DNA of 64,000 nucleotides from Flammula alnicola (Eukaryota > Basidiomycota > Agaricomycetes > Agaricales > Strophariaceae). Shown here one piece after another: positions 43,409 to 55,800 of the stretch. The stretch lies in NCBI GenBank assembly GCA_015499995.1, contig JADNRV010000074.1:62001-126000 (forward strand), given 5' to 3'. Every line of letters starts with the position of its first letter. Positions within the stretch are counted from its first letter, which is position 1. Below the pieces are notes generated by a model. It was not told the origin of the DNA and ran no database searches. It saw nothing but the letters and a program-made list of their open reading frames with translations. A program made the translations under genes and the position numbers.

Positions 43409-44109
43409 TCATAATAGTTTTCGTGTGGGCTCCGGTGAGATGCTCGAGGAAAAGTTATAGGTGAAAGTATTGATGGAGAAGGGCCCAAACTCAAATCGGG
43501 ACCTCTGAGAACAGTGAACACACACAAATGGATGTAAGCAGAATAGATTGCGTAGAAGAACAATATAATGTGTACTAGATAGACGGAACCTGACTATGTA
43601 TCCCCCAACCCCACATCCATCCCTCTTCACTGTAAAAATCCTTCCACTCGTCCATCTCCATGCGGAAATCTGACAATGGTGTTTGTGGTGTAGGCAGGCC
43701 GCCTGTAGTCGTATTGGCGGTGTGTGGAGTCGAAAAGTGGGTATTTGAGGGCTTGAATGACATTGGAGCTTGAATCCATGGTGCACTACTCTGATCGTAG
43801 GCTTGCCGTCGCACTTTTTGAGTTCTGGTCGACGTGTTCTCGTTGGCTTCCACGGCTAAAGCTGGACGTTGAAGATTGGTTGTTCTGTGGATCGTGACCT
43901 GGAATGAAGGCTGAAATCAAAGAAAAGACCTGGTTTTCGTATGGATGAGGGGCCATGGTAGATTCAGACATTGGCAGTGAAGAGAGACGAAGCAGGAGAG
44001 AGAACGTCGTGCTCACCGGACGTTGGTCAGATCTCAAGATGACTTCTCTTTTGGGTATTAATCCTAAAACGGCCTTCTTTCTGAAAGTTCCTGACAGCTC
44101 TCCGATCAT
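43409..44109 (-). CDS. Unknown Ser/Thr/Pro-rich gene between the two MULEs
   Basis: Product not recognised. Two starts are possible: 44109 (MIGELSGTFRKKAVLGLIP) with an intron at GTGAGC...TTTCAG, or 43971 (MSESTMAPHPYENQ) with an intron ending CATTCCAG. Both lead into an exon with NENTSTRTQKVRRQAYDQSS, SAPWIQAPMSF and MEMDEWKDFYSEEGW. A last exon after a 3' splice site (TTCTCAG) near 43505 ends either near 43409 or, in another frame, at 43306. The 5' end overlaps the older inverted repeat. It may be a small regulatory protein or a remnant left between the insertions; no domain is visible. Confidence 0.4.
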
Positions 44110-44175
44110 AAGCGTTTCCCCCCCATTTTAAAGTCAGCTATTCCGGTCGTTGAATCGAGGATTCTCCTCATTCAA

Positions 44176-44388
44176 CGAACGGTCACCGGTCTAGTTCAGC
44201 GGTACCAATTGATGATTCTGAATCCTTTCAAGTGTAAAAGCTTACCAATTTTTGGACCCGTACTCTGGTCTTTAGGTCCGTGCTTGATGTTGACATAGTT
44301 GAAAATATTAACAAGAAATTATCCAAGCAAAAGGGCTTCGAAACTTAGAAGGCGTGGAAATGGTATGACGAGTCACTAGTCAAAGGCG
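44176..44388. other. Short spacer before right MULE
   Basis: No gene seen. It carries the right-hand edge of the older inverted duplication and the target site of the right element. Confidence 0.4.
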
Positions 44389-44397
44389 CAACTTGAA
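44389..44397. repeat. 9 bp target-site duplication, right MULE (inner)
   Basis: CAACTTGAA before the right element, repeated at 50662-50670. It differs from the left element's duplication, showing that the two elements inserted independently. Confidence 0.9.
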
Positions 44398-44817
44398 GAA
44401 AATGCAGCTGCCACAAAGAATGACGTTATCGCAGAACCCATCACATCCCTTCCCACGCGACGTGGCTGCCATTCCATCCCTTCCTTTCTCTCCCTTCCTG
44501 CAAATCATCGTCCTTCGCGTTCTCAGTGATCGAAATCGATCAATATCCCTTTCCGTCCACATCTGAGAAATATCTGGATATCTCGATTGTTGCTATGTCC
44601 GTCGAGAAAGGTCTTTATTAGCAACTCTTGAAGGTGAATCCTGATTGCTTTTGAGACGCTCTTTTTATTCTTTCTGACCTTTTTTCAGTAATTCCTCGGA
44701 CTGGGCAGATTCAACTTTTCAGCATGAGCATGAAAATGGGGCAACGTCCTCTCCAGTCGCACCCATATAATCGACGTCAACTTTTCCCGCAAAATTCACC
44801 CATTCCGACCTTTCATC

Positions 44818-46275
44818 ATGTCTCAACCTCCCCGTCCTCCTCGTCCTCCTCGTCCGCTCTCAGCAGAATTTATGCGTCTCAAGCAGCTCCAAAATCGGTC
44901 CAAAAATTTGACAACCTACCTTGATGGTGACCTCGTTGAGGTCCCATAGTGAGTGCCCTATCCATCAGCACTTTTTGAAGCTCAATTATTCTTCTACAGT
45001 CCTACGACGGCCTCTGGCCAGCTCGTCGATGCTGACAAGCTCTGGAAGCATGTCAAGACCCACCTTTTCGGCCCACTGCACTGCTTCCACGACATCCCTG
45101 TTCGGATGTTCATTCCTCTAACCGGCCGCTATGGAGGTCTGCCTATTGCCGCCTGCGGGCATAGACAACAACGCAGCGAGGACTGCAAGTTTTGGAGTGC
45201 ATTAATTTCCTCTCGTTTTTTGCTCGTCATTTACTAATATCATTTCCATTTTTTCTAGTCATGCTCGGCGACATCCATGCGAACGGGGAGAATCAACTCC
45301 TCGTCCACGAGTACCCTGCTCGAGTTCAATCTCAGGCCCTGGCATTCTGTAAGTTTACTTGTTTATACATTCTTACTGTTCTTATATCTTCGTTCTAGCA
45401 TCGCCGACGCCGACTTCATCCCAATCATCACTGTCGGCGACTTCAGCTTCGCAGGATGCCCAACCTGGCAGTGCCGGTAAGCATTTTATGTCATTATAGC
45501 TGTTATGTGTTGCTCACCTTCGATTTCTAGGGTCCGAACAAGCGCCAAATCAGTCGGTTCCCGCCAGCGAGACCATCAACCAATTCTATGCGAAGAACCA
45601 ACTTATTCGTAAGAGTATTTTATCTATTCCTTGACTCTTTTCTTACAAGTTTTTCGAAGTTCATGAGCCCTCCTTACTGGATATTTTGGGCTTCAATGAA
45701 CCTGCCCCATTGAACCCAAGTGCCACCATGGCAATGGGTCCTGACGGCGCCTCGGCCAACCATTCTCGCGCTGCACGTCCTCGCCTGTCAGATCGGATGC
45801 GGAGCACGTTTAGGCAGTCCAACAACTTGTCTGCTTCATCCAATTCGACCCCTTCGACCACTCGCGACAAGTACAAGAAGCTCGACATCATTTCCCCAAG
45901 GTCAGGCCGAATTAGCCCCAGTAGTCGTCCTGGTCCCTCTCGTATCCGCATGATGTCGCCTCCAGGTAAGCTTGAGTTAGTTTATCGTGTTTAAAAAATC
46001 TAACGAAAATTTTAGTCTGCATCGGTACCTCCTTCAAGGCACTTCGGGATGTGGCCCCTCTTCCTCGAATTGGTGTTGCACCACCCAACGCACCCGTCCA
46101 CTACAGCGAGCCGGCGGGGGGCGTGTTCAAAGCCCTTATGGGGCTTGACGATGACACGGGAATTCCGCTCCGTGTTCTTTGGAGCATGTTTGTCGTTTGC
46201 GAGATTTGCAGCCGCGGGATGGTGGGAAGACGTCTCGAAGATCATGTGTGTGATCTTACTTATGATTCGAACTAG
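44818..46275 (+). CDS. MULE second gene, intact right copy
   Basis: Function not recognised. Starts MSQPPRPPRPPRPLSAEF at 44818 and runs through about six exons whose junctions all keep frame: LVEVPYPTTASGQLVDADKLW, LFGPLHCFHDIPVRMFIPL, RYGGLPIAACG, GDIHANGENQLLVHEYPARV. A Ser-rich part (SSQSSLSATSASQDAQ), ETINQFYAKNQLIR and an Arg/Ser-rich segment follow. The C-terminal exon has GTSFKALRDVAPLPRIGVAP and CEICSRGM and ends DLTYDSN. About 400 residues. It is convergent with the transposase, 110 bp between stops. A two-gene layout recalls maize MuDR (mudrA/mudrB), but I see no sequence relationship to mudrB. It could be an accessory transposition factor or captured host gene. Confidence 0.75.
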
Positions 46276-46385
46276 ATACTTTGTATGATGGACTTATATT
46301 TCTTGCGTCGTGAATGTGTCATTTCTTGTAGATCATTAGGGTGCTAAAACTATATACCCCGCCCTGTGTTCTTCTGTCGATATTT

Positions 46386-49300
46386 TCAAAGAACACCATA
46401 TGACTTTTTCCGCTTCTGTTTTAATTCTGGTGAGGGAGGTAGCAGATGCTTGGACGAGCTTGCCTGATTTCTTGGCTGCTCGTTGTGGGGTGTTAGATGG
46501 AGCTCCGTTAGCCTAGATGATGACGGTTGAGACAGTACATTGTCGTGTGTCGACAGGTCGGAAATTTGACGCGTAATGACCTCCAACACGTTACGAAACT
46601 CTGACATTGTACCTGGCAATTGTCGGAGAAGTTGCGGCTGATCATCCAAAAGGGATGAGATTCCGTGCAGCGTGGGGAGAACAGACGAAATGTTCTGCTC
46701 CAGTCGTCTTTCGATTTGACCGGAAATTGCGCGTGTTTGATTAAGTTCATTCTGTTATCGTTTTCTATGTCAATTATGGTCATTTCATGAGAACGAAATT
46801 GACGGACCATTGAAATAGACCTGTTTTCAGCCAGTTTGTCTTCCACCGATTCAGACTCTGCATCCTCATCCGAGCTTGGATCGTTTTCATCTTCATTTGC
46901 ATGTTCCAAGTGGTGGCTGTCACCCGCGACGTGCTGAAGCGAGGTGAGATTAGTTAATGTACATGAGCTCTCAAGCGTCACATCACTTCCTGGCGGAGCA
47001 AGCATTGGAGGAGTTTTCTGCGACGAGTTCATGTAGATGGGAGGTGTTGCCGTGGGCGCCGGGAGTGTTGTCGAATGGTTAGCAACAACAGATGCATTGG
47101 AATATGGAGTAACAAGCATCTCGTAGTGGGGTCCGTACCATGCATGGTTACGGGCATGAATAGTGCTCGCCTCCTCGGGTGTACTAGGAAAGTGAAAAGG
47201 AATGAGTGGAGTATTGCATTTCGTGGGATCGATCCATTCGGGCTTCAAAATGGCGAGTCTCAAGGCACGGAGATGCTTGCACGCGCCGCCATTGTTCAGC
47301 CAGTCTGGACAGCTACACGTCGCAGATCCAGTCGGATGGATGGTTAACCAGTAGCGAGGATGATACGGGTCCTGTATATCTGCTTTGGTAGCTGCACAGC
47401 ATGCCCATATTTCGTATGGTCGGCCCGAAAGAATCTGGCAAAGTCTGTCCGCAAGAAATAAATTCCTCGCCTTTGCATCTCTATTCGTTTCAGGCGCAAA
47501 CCAGGCTAAGACTGCACCAGCAGAGCCCTTTAATTTCGATGAGTTTCCATTTCTTTTTTCAGCTTGCAGGACGTGACCACCAGATGCAGCGCTAAATCGC
47601 GTGTTGACCCAGGAGGCGTGCTCGCGTTTCATTCGTCGTTGAGCGAAGATGACGGGAAGAATTTTGAAGACGAGATGGTGGATAAAAACATCAAACCGTA
47701 GCCGATTTCCTGAACGCTGCCATTGAGGAATGTATTTGCGCTTGAGGATGCAATTAAATGCCTCGAGGTGATTGGTTGTTGGGAGAACACCATCCACCGC
47801 TCGCTTCAAGACTACTGCAGCTCGATCGCGCCCATTCTGCGACCACGATGACCATATCGTAGTATCCATCCAATTCGCCTGAAAGTACTGAAGGTATGAA
47901 ATTGCACCTGTTGTGAATTTCTTTGCGTCTGGTGTTGTCTTGACGAGAGATTCTAGAAATTCATTCTCCTTATCAATTAAATCTGCCGCATCTTTGTGTT
48001 TGATTGTCAGAAGTAATCTGGTATGGAATTCAGTCTCGCTTGCCAATTATCAAGTAAAGTTAGAGTAACTCACGACTGCTCAAGGGTTCGAAGGCGACCG
48101 ACAATGTGTTCTCGCCAAAATGACGTGGCGCCATCTGCTTGTCCATCTCGCGATGACAGTAATGCTCGCCGTTTATTCGTCCAGCACTGGCGCACGTGAA
48201 ACCGGCACAGCAGAAGTATAATGCAAGACCAAGTCCGAAGCAGTCCGGCGCGCTCCTTCGTATCTGTATCCGTAATTGCAACCCAAGGGCAGAACGATTC
48301 ATGTATTTTCCGAAATGGGCATGACGGAGAGTCGAGATGTAAAGTCCAAGATTCTAAAAGCTCCGCAAGGATGGCGGTATTATATCCGGCATGTGTGGCG
48401 CGAGTTCCAGTGGGCGCCGAAAACAAAAAAAGAGCCAGTGGGACGCCTCGAGACTCCTCGTCAACTGCCATGACAATAAAAAGGAGTAAACGTGTCGTGC
48501 AGACTCCAAAGGTCCCATCAAGAATAATCTGGTCATGATGGCCATATTTCCAAGCCGCTTCGTCCATCTCTGAAGTTGAAATACAGACTTTGAGCCGATC
48601 ATTCTGTTCCGCTCGTGCTGCATAATAAAAAATTGCCCATTGCAATTCGGGCTTGAAGTGAGGGTGATCAGGGTTGAGCCAATTATCGAGATTATATTCG
48701 GGTGCAAGGGTAACATCGACTCCATTCTTGCGATTAAATTTGCGGTATAGGGAAGCGAAGTCGGTTTGAAGCAATTCATAACGAAAATTGCTGGTTAAGG
48801 GATTGAATGACGCTTGCCCTCTGTAAGCATGTTTCTTCCTCATCTCAAGGTTTTTCATTTGAACGGCGGTCACACTAAGAAAAATATTCAGCGCAAAGTT
48901 CAAACATACTGACATATCTAATAAATAAAGAACAGACCTTGCACCTTCAGCTAATTGCGCTAATGCGACTTCGATGACGTGAGGATGAATAGGGATAGCT
49001 GGGACACGGCTCATTAACGTCTGCGAGCATTGACTGTCGTGCTCCAAATATCCAGTTATTCGTTGAATTGAATTATCGCGCTCGCAGAATGTGATGTCTA
49101 TATGGGCCAAGCATCCAGAAAAGTTATATGGCGCGCGTCGTTTCCATGGCTCCGTTGACTCATTTGATGATTTTGGACGGCCCGCGGGGCCTTTCGACCT
49201 TGACTCTTGCGCCTTTTGACGGGCGCTAGTATCATATCCACAAGAGCTTACATATTTAATTCAATCAATCTTTTCTAAACATAGAGGCAGATCGAAGGAG

Positions 49301-49768
49301 GTTCACCACTGATATAAAACGCGCTTAACACGAGTATGACCGACACCTTTCCAAGATGTGGACCATGTTGTACACCATTTCATTTCCAATTGCTCTCGGG
49401 CATCCCAATCAAAGCCACCTTCCTTCAAATTTGATTTCACAGCCGACTGGCTGTCCGGTTCAGAGGAAAAAGTGCGTCGTGTAATTTTCTTGCCGTCAAC
49501 ATAGAGATTTTTACATTGAGCCAACTGCTCAGGATTCATATACAGTCGCTCAATTGGTACCTTCAAAAAGTTTGAACGGTCAATTTAGCGTTCACACTAA
49601 AGTCTATTACTTGAATCTTACTTTGATATCTTCTCGACGATTATCCCAACGTTGCGATTCCAGTAATTTCTCCGCCTGCGGTTGAGCGAGCAAACATGGC
49701 GCCGTTGACTGCGAAGTTGAACTCCCGCTGTTATTCAATAAAAATGACACTGAATGCCTGTTCGACAT
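46386..49768 (-). CDS. MULE transposase, right copy
   Basis: Same gene structure and motifs as the left transposase (SWIM finger, IILDGTFGVC, zinc-finger-like N-terminal region). Start ATG at 49768. One base change at 49154 turns the Met of NESMEPW in the left copy into Thr; no stop or frameshift was seen. Probably functional if expressed. Confidence 0.87.
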
Positions 49769-50661
49769 TCCGAGTCCTAGCTCAATATAGTAGGGTGATA
49801 GTTTCAGAGATATCTTTGGGTCAGAGGGCGGTCGCCGGTAGTCCAAGTTGCATACCACTGAACGACTCAACACGCATCGCACTCCGAGCTCTCTGACTTC
49901 CTTCAAGTTCTCAAATCTGCTTCTCTCCGAAAAGCCCACTTCACTGTTCGATGGAACGGTAGCCTAAGAGAAATTCTGCGGATCCAACCCCTTCGAAGCC
50001 CTCGCGTGCTCAGTTTTATAGGAATGCAATTTTCTTTCAAAAATTTGTGAGCCCTGATTCATTAATTTAACTGGAAAAAATGGCACTTTACTATTCATCA
50101 AAATGTGAGTGAATGTCTGTCAGAGAGAAATTGCATTCACCGTAGATTTTTTATGGAACTTATTGGTTCTGTTAATAAGTTTCTGAATTGTGAATCTGTC
50201 AGGATGGTCCTTATTCGGACGAACTCTACACGTTCTCTAACTTCGGTCATCCGTGCACCCAAACTTCTCGCCGACAAACCCGTTCATCACAAAAGAACGA
50301 TGCCTCGAGTACAAAGAATGATGCCTCAAGGACATTACCAACAATCAAATGAAGAAATTTCAGCTTCGAGAAATTTCTAGCAAGGCACAATAATTACATT
50401 ATTACGTGGACAGAATGAAAAGAAAATGTTGTCTTCAATTTTAGGTCACTTCTGTGGATCCCTCTGTGATGGGGAAATTGGGAAAAGAGTAATAAATCTA
50501 GGAAATCTGGATGCAGCATGGTCTTCTTGAAGCTTCGTGCCAATCCCGACCTCCTTCTACTGACAGCTCCTGTCAAGAGGCATAAGAAGGGCGGGAGATG
50601 AATCCATCAAACGGCGGACTTTCCCGAGGAGTACGTCATTCTTTGTGGCAGCTGTGTACTC

Positions 50662-50818
50662 CAACTTGAACGCGTCTGCTTTATTTCATAATGCGGAAGT
50701 TGCCGTCGGCAAACGTGCCGCGCCAAATGCTCAACGACGCGTTTCATCGACGTACGACGCACCATCGACTCCAAGACTTACAAGCACGAAATTTGGGTGC
50801 CATAAGCTTTTTACTGAT
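50662..50818. promoter_or_regulatory. Truncated upstream region of the reductase gene
   Basis: Only about 150 bp of host DNA lies between the right MULE's target duplication and the reductase ATG. The native promoter has therefore probably been displaced to the far side of the element (inference). Confidence 0.45.
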
Positions 50819-52079
50819 ATGTTTGCACTCTTCTCCAAGAAATGGAATCCTGACGGCAAGGTGAGCACATACGGGGTACTTGTCGAACAGCTAACAGATT
50901 TAGGTGCCAGCATGTGTACATAACAGGTGGTAGTTCTGGTCTAGGACTTTCGCTTGCCCAGATTTTGGCAGGCAAGGGCGCGCACATCTCTATTGTTGCC
51001 AGGAATCAAGAGAAACTGGACAGCGCGCTTGCATCGCTCGAGGTGTGTAGTGTTGTCAATGTCAGCCTAGGTTTTCTCTGAGTTTTGCTTATAGGAACTG
51101 CGTGTCTCCCCGTCCCAAAATTTCAAAGTGTATTCGCATGCGCTGACACCTGCTTCTGAAGCCGTTAATGCTCTTGAGGCGGTGTGCAAGCCCTACGGAG
51201 GAGACGCTCCTGATGCGGTCTTTACGTGTGCTGGTAGCTCGAAGCCTATGTTCTTCGTCGAGATGGAGGAGCAAGATATGATAGACGGGATGGTGAACGC
51301 ATATTGGCTGCAGGTATGGACAGCATGGGTGGGTCTCGTCTTGGACTGTTCCTGGTTTTCCGGTTTCCTAATTTGCGCGAGTAGGCTGCCGCGAGGAAAA
51401 TGGCGAAAGAACAGAAAAAGGGCGCCAAAATTGTGCTTGTGTCGTCGACGCTAGGTTACATGTCGTTTATCGGGTGGGCGTCATATTCGCCTGGAAAGCA
51501 TGCTCTAAGAGGTAAATCAGCCAGCGATATCTGCGTGTTTTTTTTTTTTGCTGACTTCGGGATTTAGGACTTGCGGATACACTTCAGTCGGAACTGCTTC
51601 TGTACGGCATTGACGTCCACATATACTTCCCTGCTACCATGTATACCCCTGGTTTCGACGAGGAGAACAAGACGAAACCGGATATTGTCAAGAAAATTGA
51701 GAGCACCGACGAAGGTGTCACAGCAGACCAGGCAGCTCAGGCTCTTTACAAGGGTACGCGCATGTTTATATGTCAGAACAGTATAATTTGTTGATGAAAC
51801 TTAGGAGTAGTAAATGGGCGTGTGCACATCACTGGCGATATCATTACCGCCCTTTTCAGCGCGTCAACGCGTGGGGCAACCCCTCGGCATAACTGGTTAT
51901 TGGAGGGGCTGTTTGACATGGTTGCCTTTGTACGTCTTGCTTCCTTAACCTGACGTACCTCAGCTGACCGTTATTCAAGATTGCTGTTCCTATCTGGCGT
52001 TCCTCGGTGGATAAGCAGGTCTCTGCGCACCGGGAAGAACACCAAGAATACCTTACGAAGAAGGGGTTTTTCTCGTGAT
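50819..52079 (+). CDS. 3-ketodihydrosphingosine reductase-like SDR
   Basis: Short-chain dehydrogenase resembling fungal Tsc10, which reduces 3-ketodihydrosphingosine with NADPH at the ER in sphingolipid synthesis. The start at 50819 (MFALFSKKWNPDGK) splices to HVYITGGSSGLGLSLAQIL, the TGxxxGxG cofactor motif. Then come NQEKLDSALASLEE, AVFTCAGSS (NAG-equivalent), IVLVSSTLGYMSF (catalytic Ser) and WASYSPGKHALRGL (YxxxK). Next are VHIYFPATMYTPGFDEENK and, near the C-terminus, GLFDMVAFIAVPIWR, a hydrophobic segment that may anchor it in the membrane. The end is YLTKKGFFS. About 310 residues in seven or so exons, close to family length. Confidence 0.88.
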
Positions 52080-52813
52080 ATCATTTATATACCCTCTGAT
52101 CCTCTTTCCGTAACGTATTTCTTGCTGTCCTGGTTTTCGACCATTAAGCACTAATGATTGACGTCTTCATACCCACATCCTATTCCTTGGATCCCTCAAT
52201 GCTATCGGATTGAGACGGGCGATTTCGTGAGTCCCTAGAGGCTCTCACTCTCACGTCGAGTCGCGGTTAAGGTGGCCGCGGATATATCTGCTGGTCTGTA
52301 CGGTCCGTATCGCGATTCGTATGGCAGCGTACGTATACCATTCTACGTTCGACTGACCATATCACGGCAGTAGATTGGAAGCCTCCGCATTACCGTCGGT
52401 CTAGACCGCCAGTATACTTATTGCAAGTGAATTTATCAGGGCCCAATTCGCCCTCGTATCTCGAGGGATCTTTCGTTGACCACTTTGGTCACTTCAGCTT
52501 TCTTTCTCGTGTGAAAGAAAACCCGGTCATACCTGTCCTTCCTACGCAGAGTAGTTATTCCGCCGACGTCTCTTCTCTGGTTGCATATTTTGGAACATAA
52601 ACTTGAATGTGGAAGGCAATTTGGTCGTGGGAAATAACCGGAATTCTACGCCCGTGCTTGGATCTATCCAAATTGGGATCTTTTCAGGCAAATGACGTCT
52701 TGTTAGGCGAATCAGCCTAGACGATAGCAATCGTATAAAGACCCCTTCCTTGCTCCTCTATCGCCATTCTTTTCTTCTCCGTCCCACGATAGATAGTCTC
52801 CTCGTCGTTCACG
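52080..52813. promoter_or_regulatory. Intergenic, glycogen phosphorylase promoter
   Basis: No gene seen. The right part, before the ATG at 52814, is pyrimidine-rich (TCTTTTCTTCTCCGTCCC), a common feature of strong fungal promoters near the start of transcription (inference). Confidence 0.45.
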
Positions 52814-55800
52814 ATGACCTCCACTATCGATCCCAAGACGATTGGAAAGCCATCACGTCCACGACGCCATGTTCGTACCCTAACAGGTAGTTTCAACTCC
52901 TCTAGTATGAATGCCTTGGTTCTGACTTTTGGTTCGCTTGCACTTTTTGTCGTATTTTCACAGGATATCTACCAGAAAAAGACGCGTCAGGCAAGGATAA
53001 ATGGCCTCGGGGTGACGAGAAGGCCTGGAAGGACGGGATGAGGAACGTTGATAAGGGTATGTTCCTCTACATCATTTATTTCAGCTATTTTTTGGAGCTC
53101 ATTCCCGGAACTAGACGTCCAGCAGGTCACTAGGTCCTTTGTAGGCCATGTCCAAACGTCGTTGGCGCGCCAGCCATACAATCTCGGTATGACATATTCA
53201 TCCGTTGCGGCATTTAAGGGGCCTTCATGATTCACCGACTCGTCTAGATGACTTGGGTGCTTACCAGGCAGCCGCGCTGACGGCTCGAGATGACCTTTTG
53301 GTAAGGATAGAGTCTTTCAGTCGCGCATATATGCACTTATCTACCTGCGATAGGTGAACTGGAATAATACTCAGATGACTTACACCCGTAAAGTTCCTAA
53401 ACGCGCCTATTACCTTTCGCTGGAGTTTTTGATGGGTCGTACCCTTGACAATGCGGTAATAAATACTATCTTTGTTGCCCTTGCCCTTGCTGATCTCTCG
53501 ACAGTTGTTAAATCTTGGGTTGAAAGACATCTTCAAGGATGGCGTCCAGACATTAGGGTTCAACATGGAGGACATTCTTGAGCAGGAACGAGACGCAGCA
53601 CTGGGCAACGGTGGCTTGGGTCGACTTGCTGCTTGTTATCTCGATTCTTCTGCCTCTCAGGAGTTGCCTGTCTGGGGTTATGGACTGAGATACAAGTACG
53701 GCATCTTCCAACAGCTCATTTCTCCTGAAGGCGAACAACTCGAGGTTAGGTTTTCGATGACGATTTCATTTTATTATTCTTAACATCTATACAGGCACCG
53801 GACCCATGGTTGGAGAACCAGAACGTATGGGAGCTCCCTCGTCTCGACGTCACCTATGAAATCCGGTTCTATGGACATGCAGATAGGCTGGACGATGGCA
53901 CTGGTCGCGCCTTATGGCAAGGAGGTCAAGAAGTCCTGGCTGTCGCTTACGATGTGATGATCCCTGGATATGGGACACGAACCACCAACAACTTGCGGCT
54001 CTGGGAAAGTAAGCCGAAGCGAGGATTCGATTTGAATTCTTTCAATGGTACGAAGGTTTTATCTGCCTTTTTGCTCTTGAACAAGTCTGAATGGTCCTCT
54101 TATCTAGCGGGAAATTACGAAGGTGCCGTTGAGGCTTCGAACAGTGCTCAAGCCATTACTTCGGTTTTGTATCCAAATGATCATACGTACGTCCTGTCAT
54201 TCTTCTCACATGGTTCGGTTTTCTCATATAAATGCTTTACAGATCCTGTAAGTTACCTACATCATGGAGCTGTTGAAGTCGTTAACCATGATCCATTGAC
54301 ACAGTTGGTAAAGAATTGCGATTGAAGCAGCAATAGTTGGTGTTTTTTTACGGGTTTGCCTTCAAACGCGGCTGACTTCCTACCCAAACAGCTTTTGGAC
54401 TGCCGCCAGTCTTTCAGACATACTTCGTCGTTTCCGGAACCTTAATAAATCCATCCAGGAATTCCCAGACTGTGCGTTGCCTTCTGAGGTGTTCATGTCT
54501 TCCGAGTTTGACTTATTGTATCACCAGACGTTGCAATCCAGCTTAATGATGTACGTTCGCTTTTTCGTCGATTGTAATTGATGTGTTGAATCGGCCCGCA
54601 GACCCACCCAACTTTGGCTATCCCAGAACTAATGCGGATACTGATCGACGAAGAGGACCTCCGTTGGGATAACGCTTGGTCGATTGTTACTAACACTTTC
54701 TTCTACACCAATCATACCGTGCTGCCCGTAAGTTGTCTTTTCTTTCATTTCTTAGCGTATTGATGTTGATGGCAATAACGACATCTAGGAAGCTCTTGAA
54801 AAATGGCCTGTTCCTATGTTGGAGCACGTTCTTCCAAGGTTCGCCTATCGGCATTTTGTCAAAGACAATCCTTTCTGACGTATTTTTAGACACATGCAAA
54901 TCATCTACGATATTGTACGTCTTCTGATCGATTTTTTTAAATGAAACCCGTTATTAATATCAGCACGATAGAATCTGTCAGTTATTTCATTTATGCCGTC
55001 AGCTGTTTACTTACCTTCGACAACGCATCAGGTTCTTCCTACAGGGTATGTCTTGTTCGTGAACATTTCATAGAATTATCCTCTGATATTACAACCAGCT
55101 GTCGAGAAGAGATTTCCTGGAGACCGTGATAGGCTGGCAAGGATGTCGTTGATCGAGGGTAAATGGTTAACATTATCTCTCACTTCTCTAGTGCCTGATC
55201 AAAGTACTTCAATAGAGGGCGTGCCTAAGCAAGTTCGAATGGCGCATCTCGCATGTATCGGTAAGTGTAGTTGACTTAGTTAATCCTGGATGAAGTTGAC
55301 TCCTTGATCACTAGGGAGCCGCAAGGTTAACGGTGTTGCCGAGGTGAGGCGTATTGGTTATTCATCATCTTCCTTATGTCAAACACTTGCTCTCTTAGTT
55401 ACACAGCGACCTTGTCCGGACCACAATTCTTAAGGACTTTGTAGAATTGGAAGGCATCAGCAAGTTAGTACCTCTCCTTTTGATATATGTCCGCCTGTCT
55501 CATACGTTGTGTTAGGTTTGGCAATGTTACCAACGGAAGTAAGTAAGAAGTTATGAAGGGCGATCGTCCTCAACCCAGTTGTTTCTGACCATGTGCGTAT
55601 AGTTACTCCTCGTCGTTGGCTTGATCAGGTAAGCGAATTTGCCTTCTTTCAAACGAATGTCTCTCATTATATTTACAGTGCAACCCCGAATTGAGTGCTC
55701 TTATCACCAAAACACTCAAGCTGGAAAAGAGTGTGTGGTTGAAGGATCTTACCAAATTGGAAGGTCTCCTTCCTTTCGCAGAGAACAAGGCTTTCCGTGC

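Larger units (their letters stand above)
44398..50661 (-). mobile_element. Mutator-like element, right copy, 6,264 bp
   Basis: Nearly identical reverse-orientation copy of the left element, same length, flanked by CAACTTGAA on both sides. The transposase end (GAGTACA terminus) points outwards, to the right, as it points outwards to the left in the other copy. Both genes of the element read open here. Confidence 0.93.

Noticed and set aside
36925..50661. Interpretation as one giant transposon with 6 kb inverted ends, or as a segmental inverted duplication
   Set aside because: Each arm has its own complete pair of short terminal repeats and its own distinct 9 bp target duplication, which shows two separate insertions.
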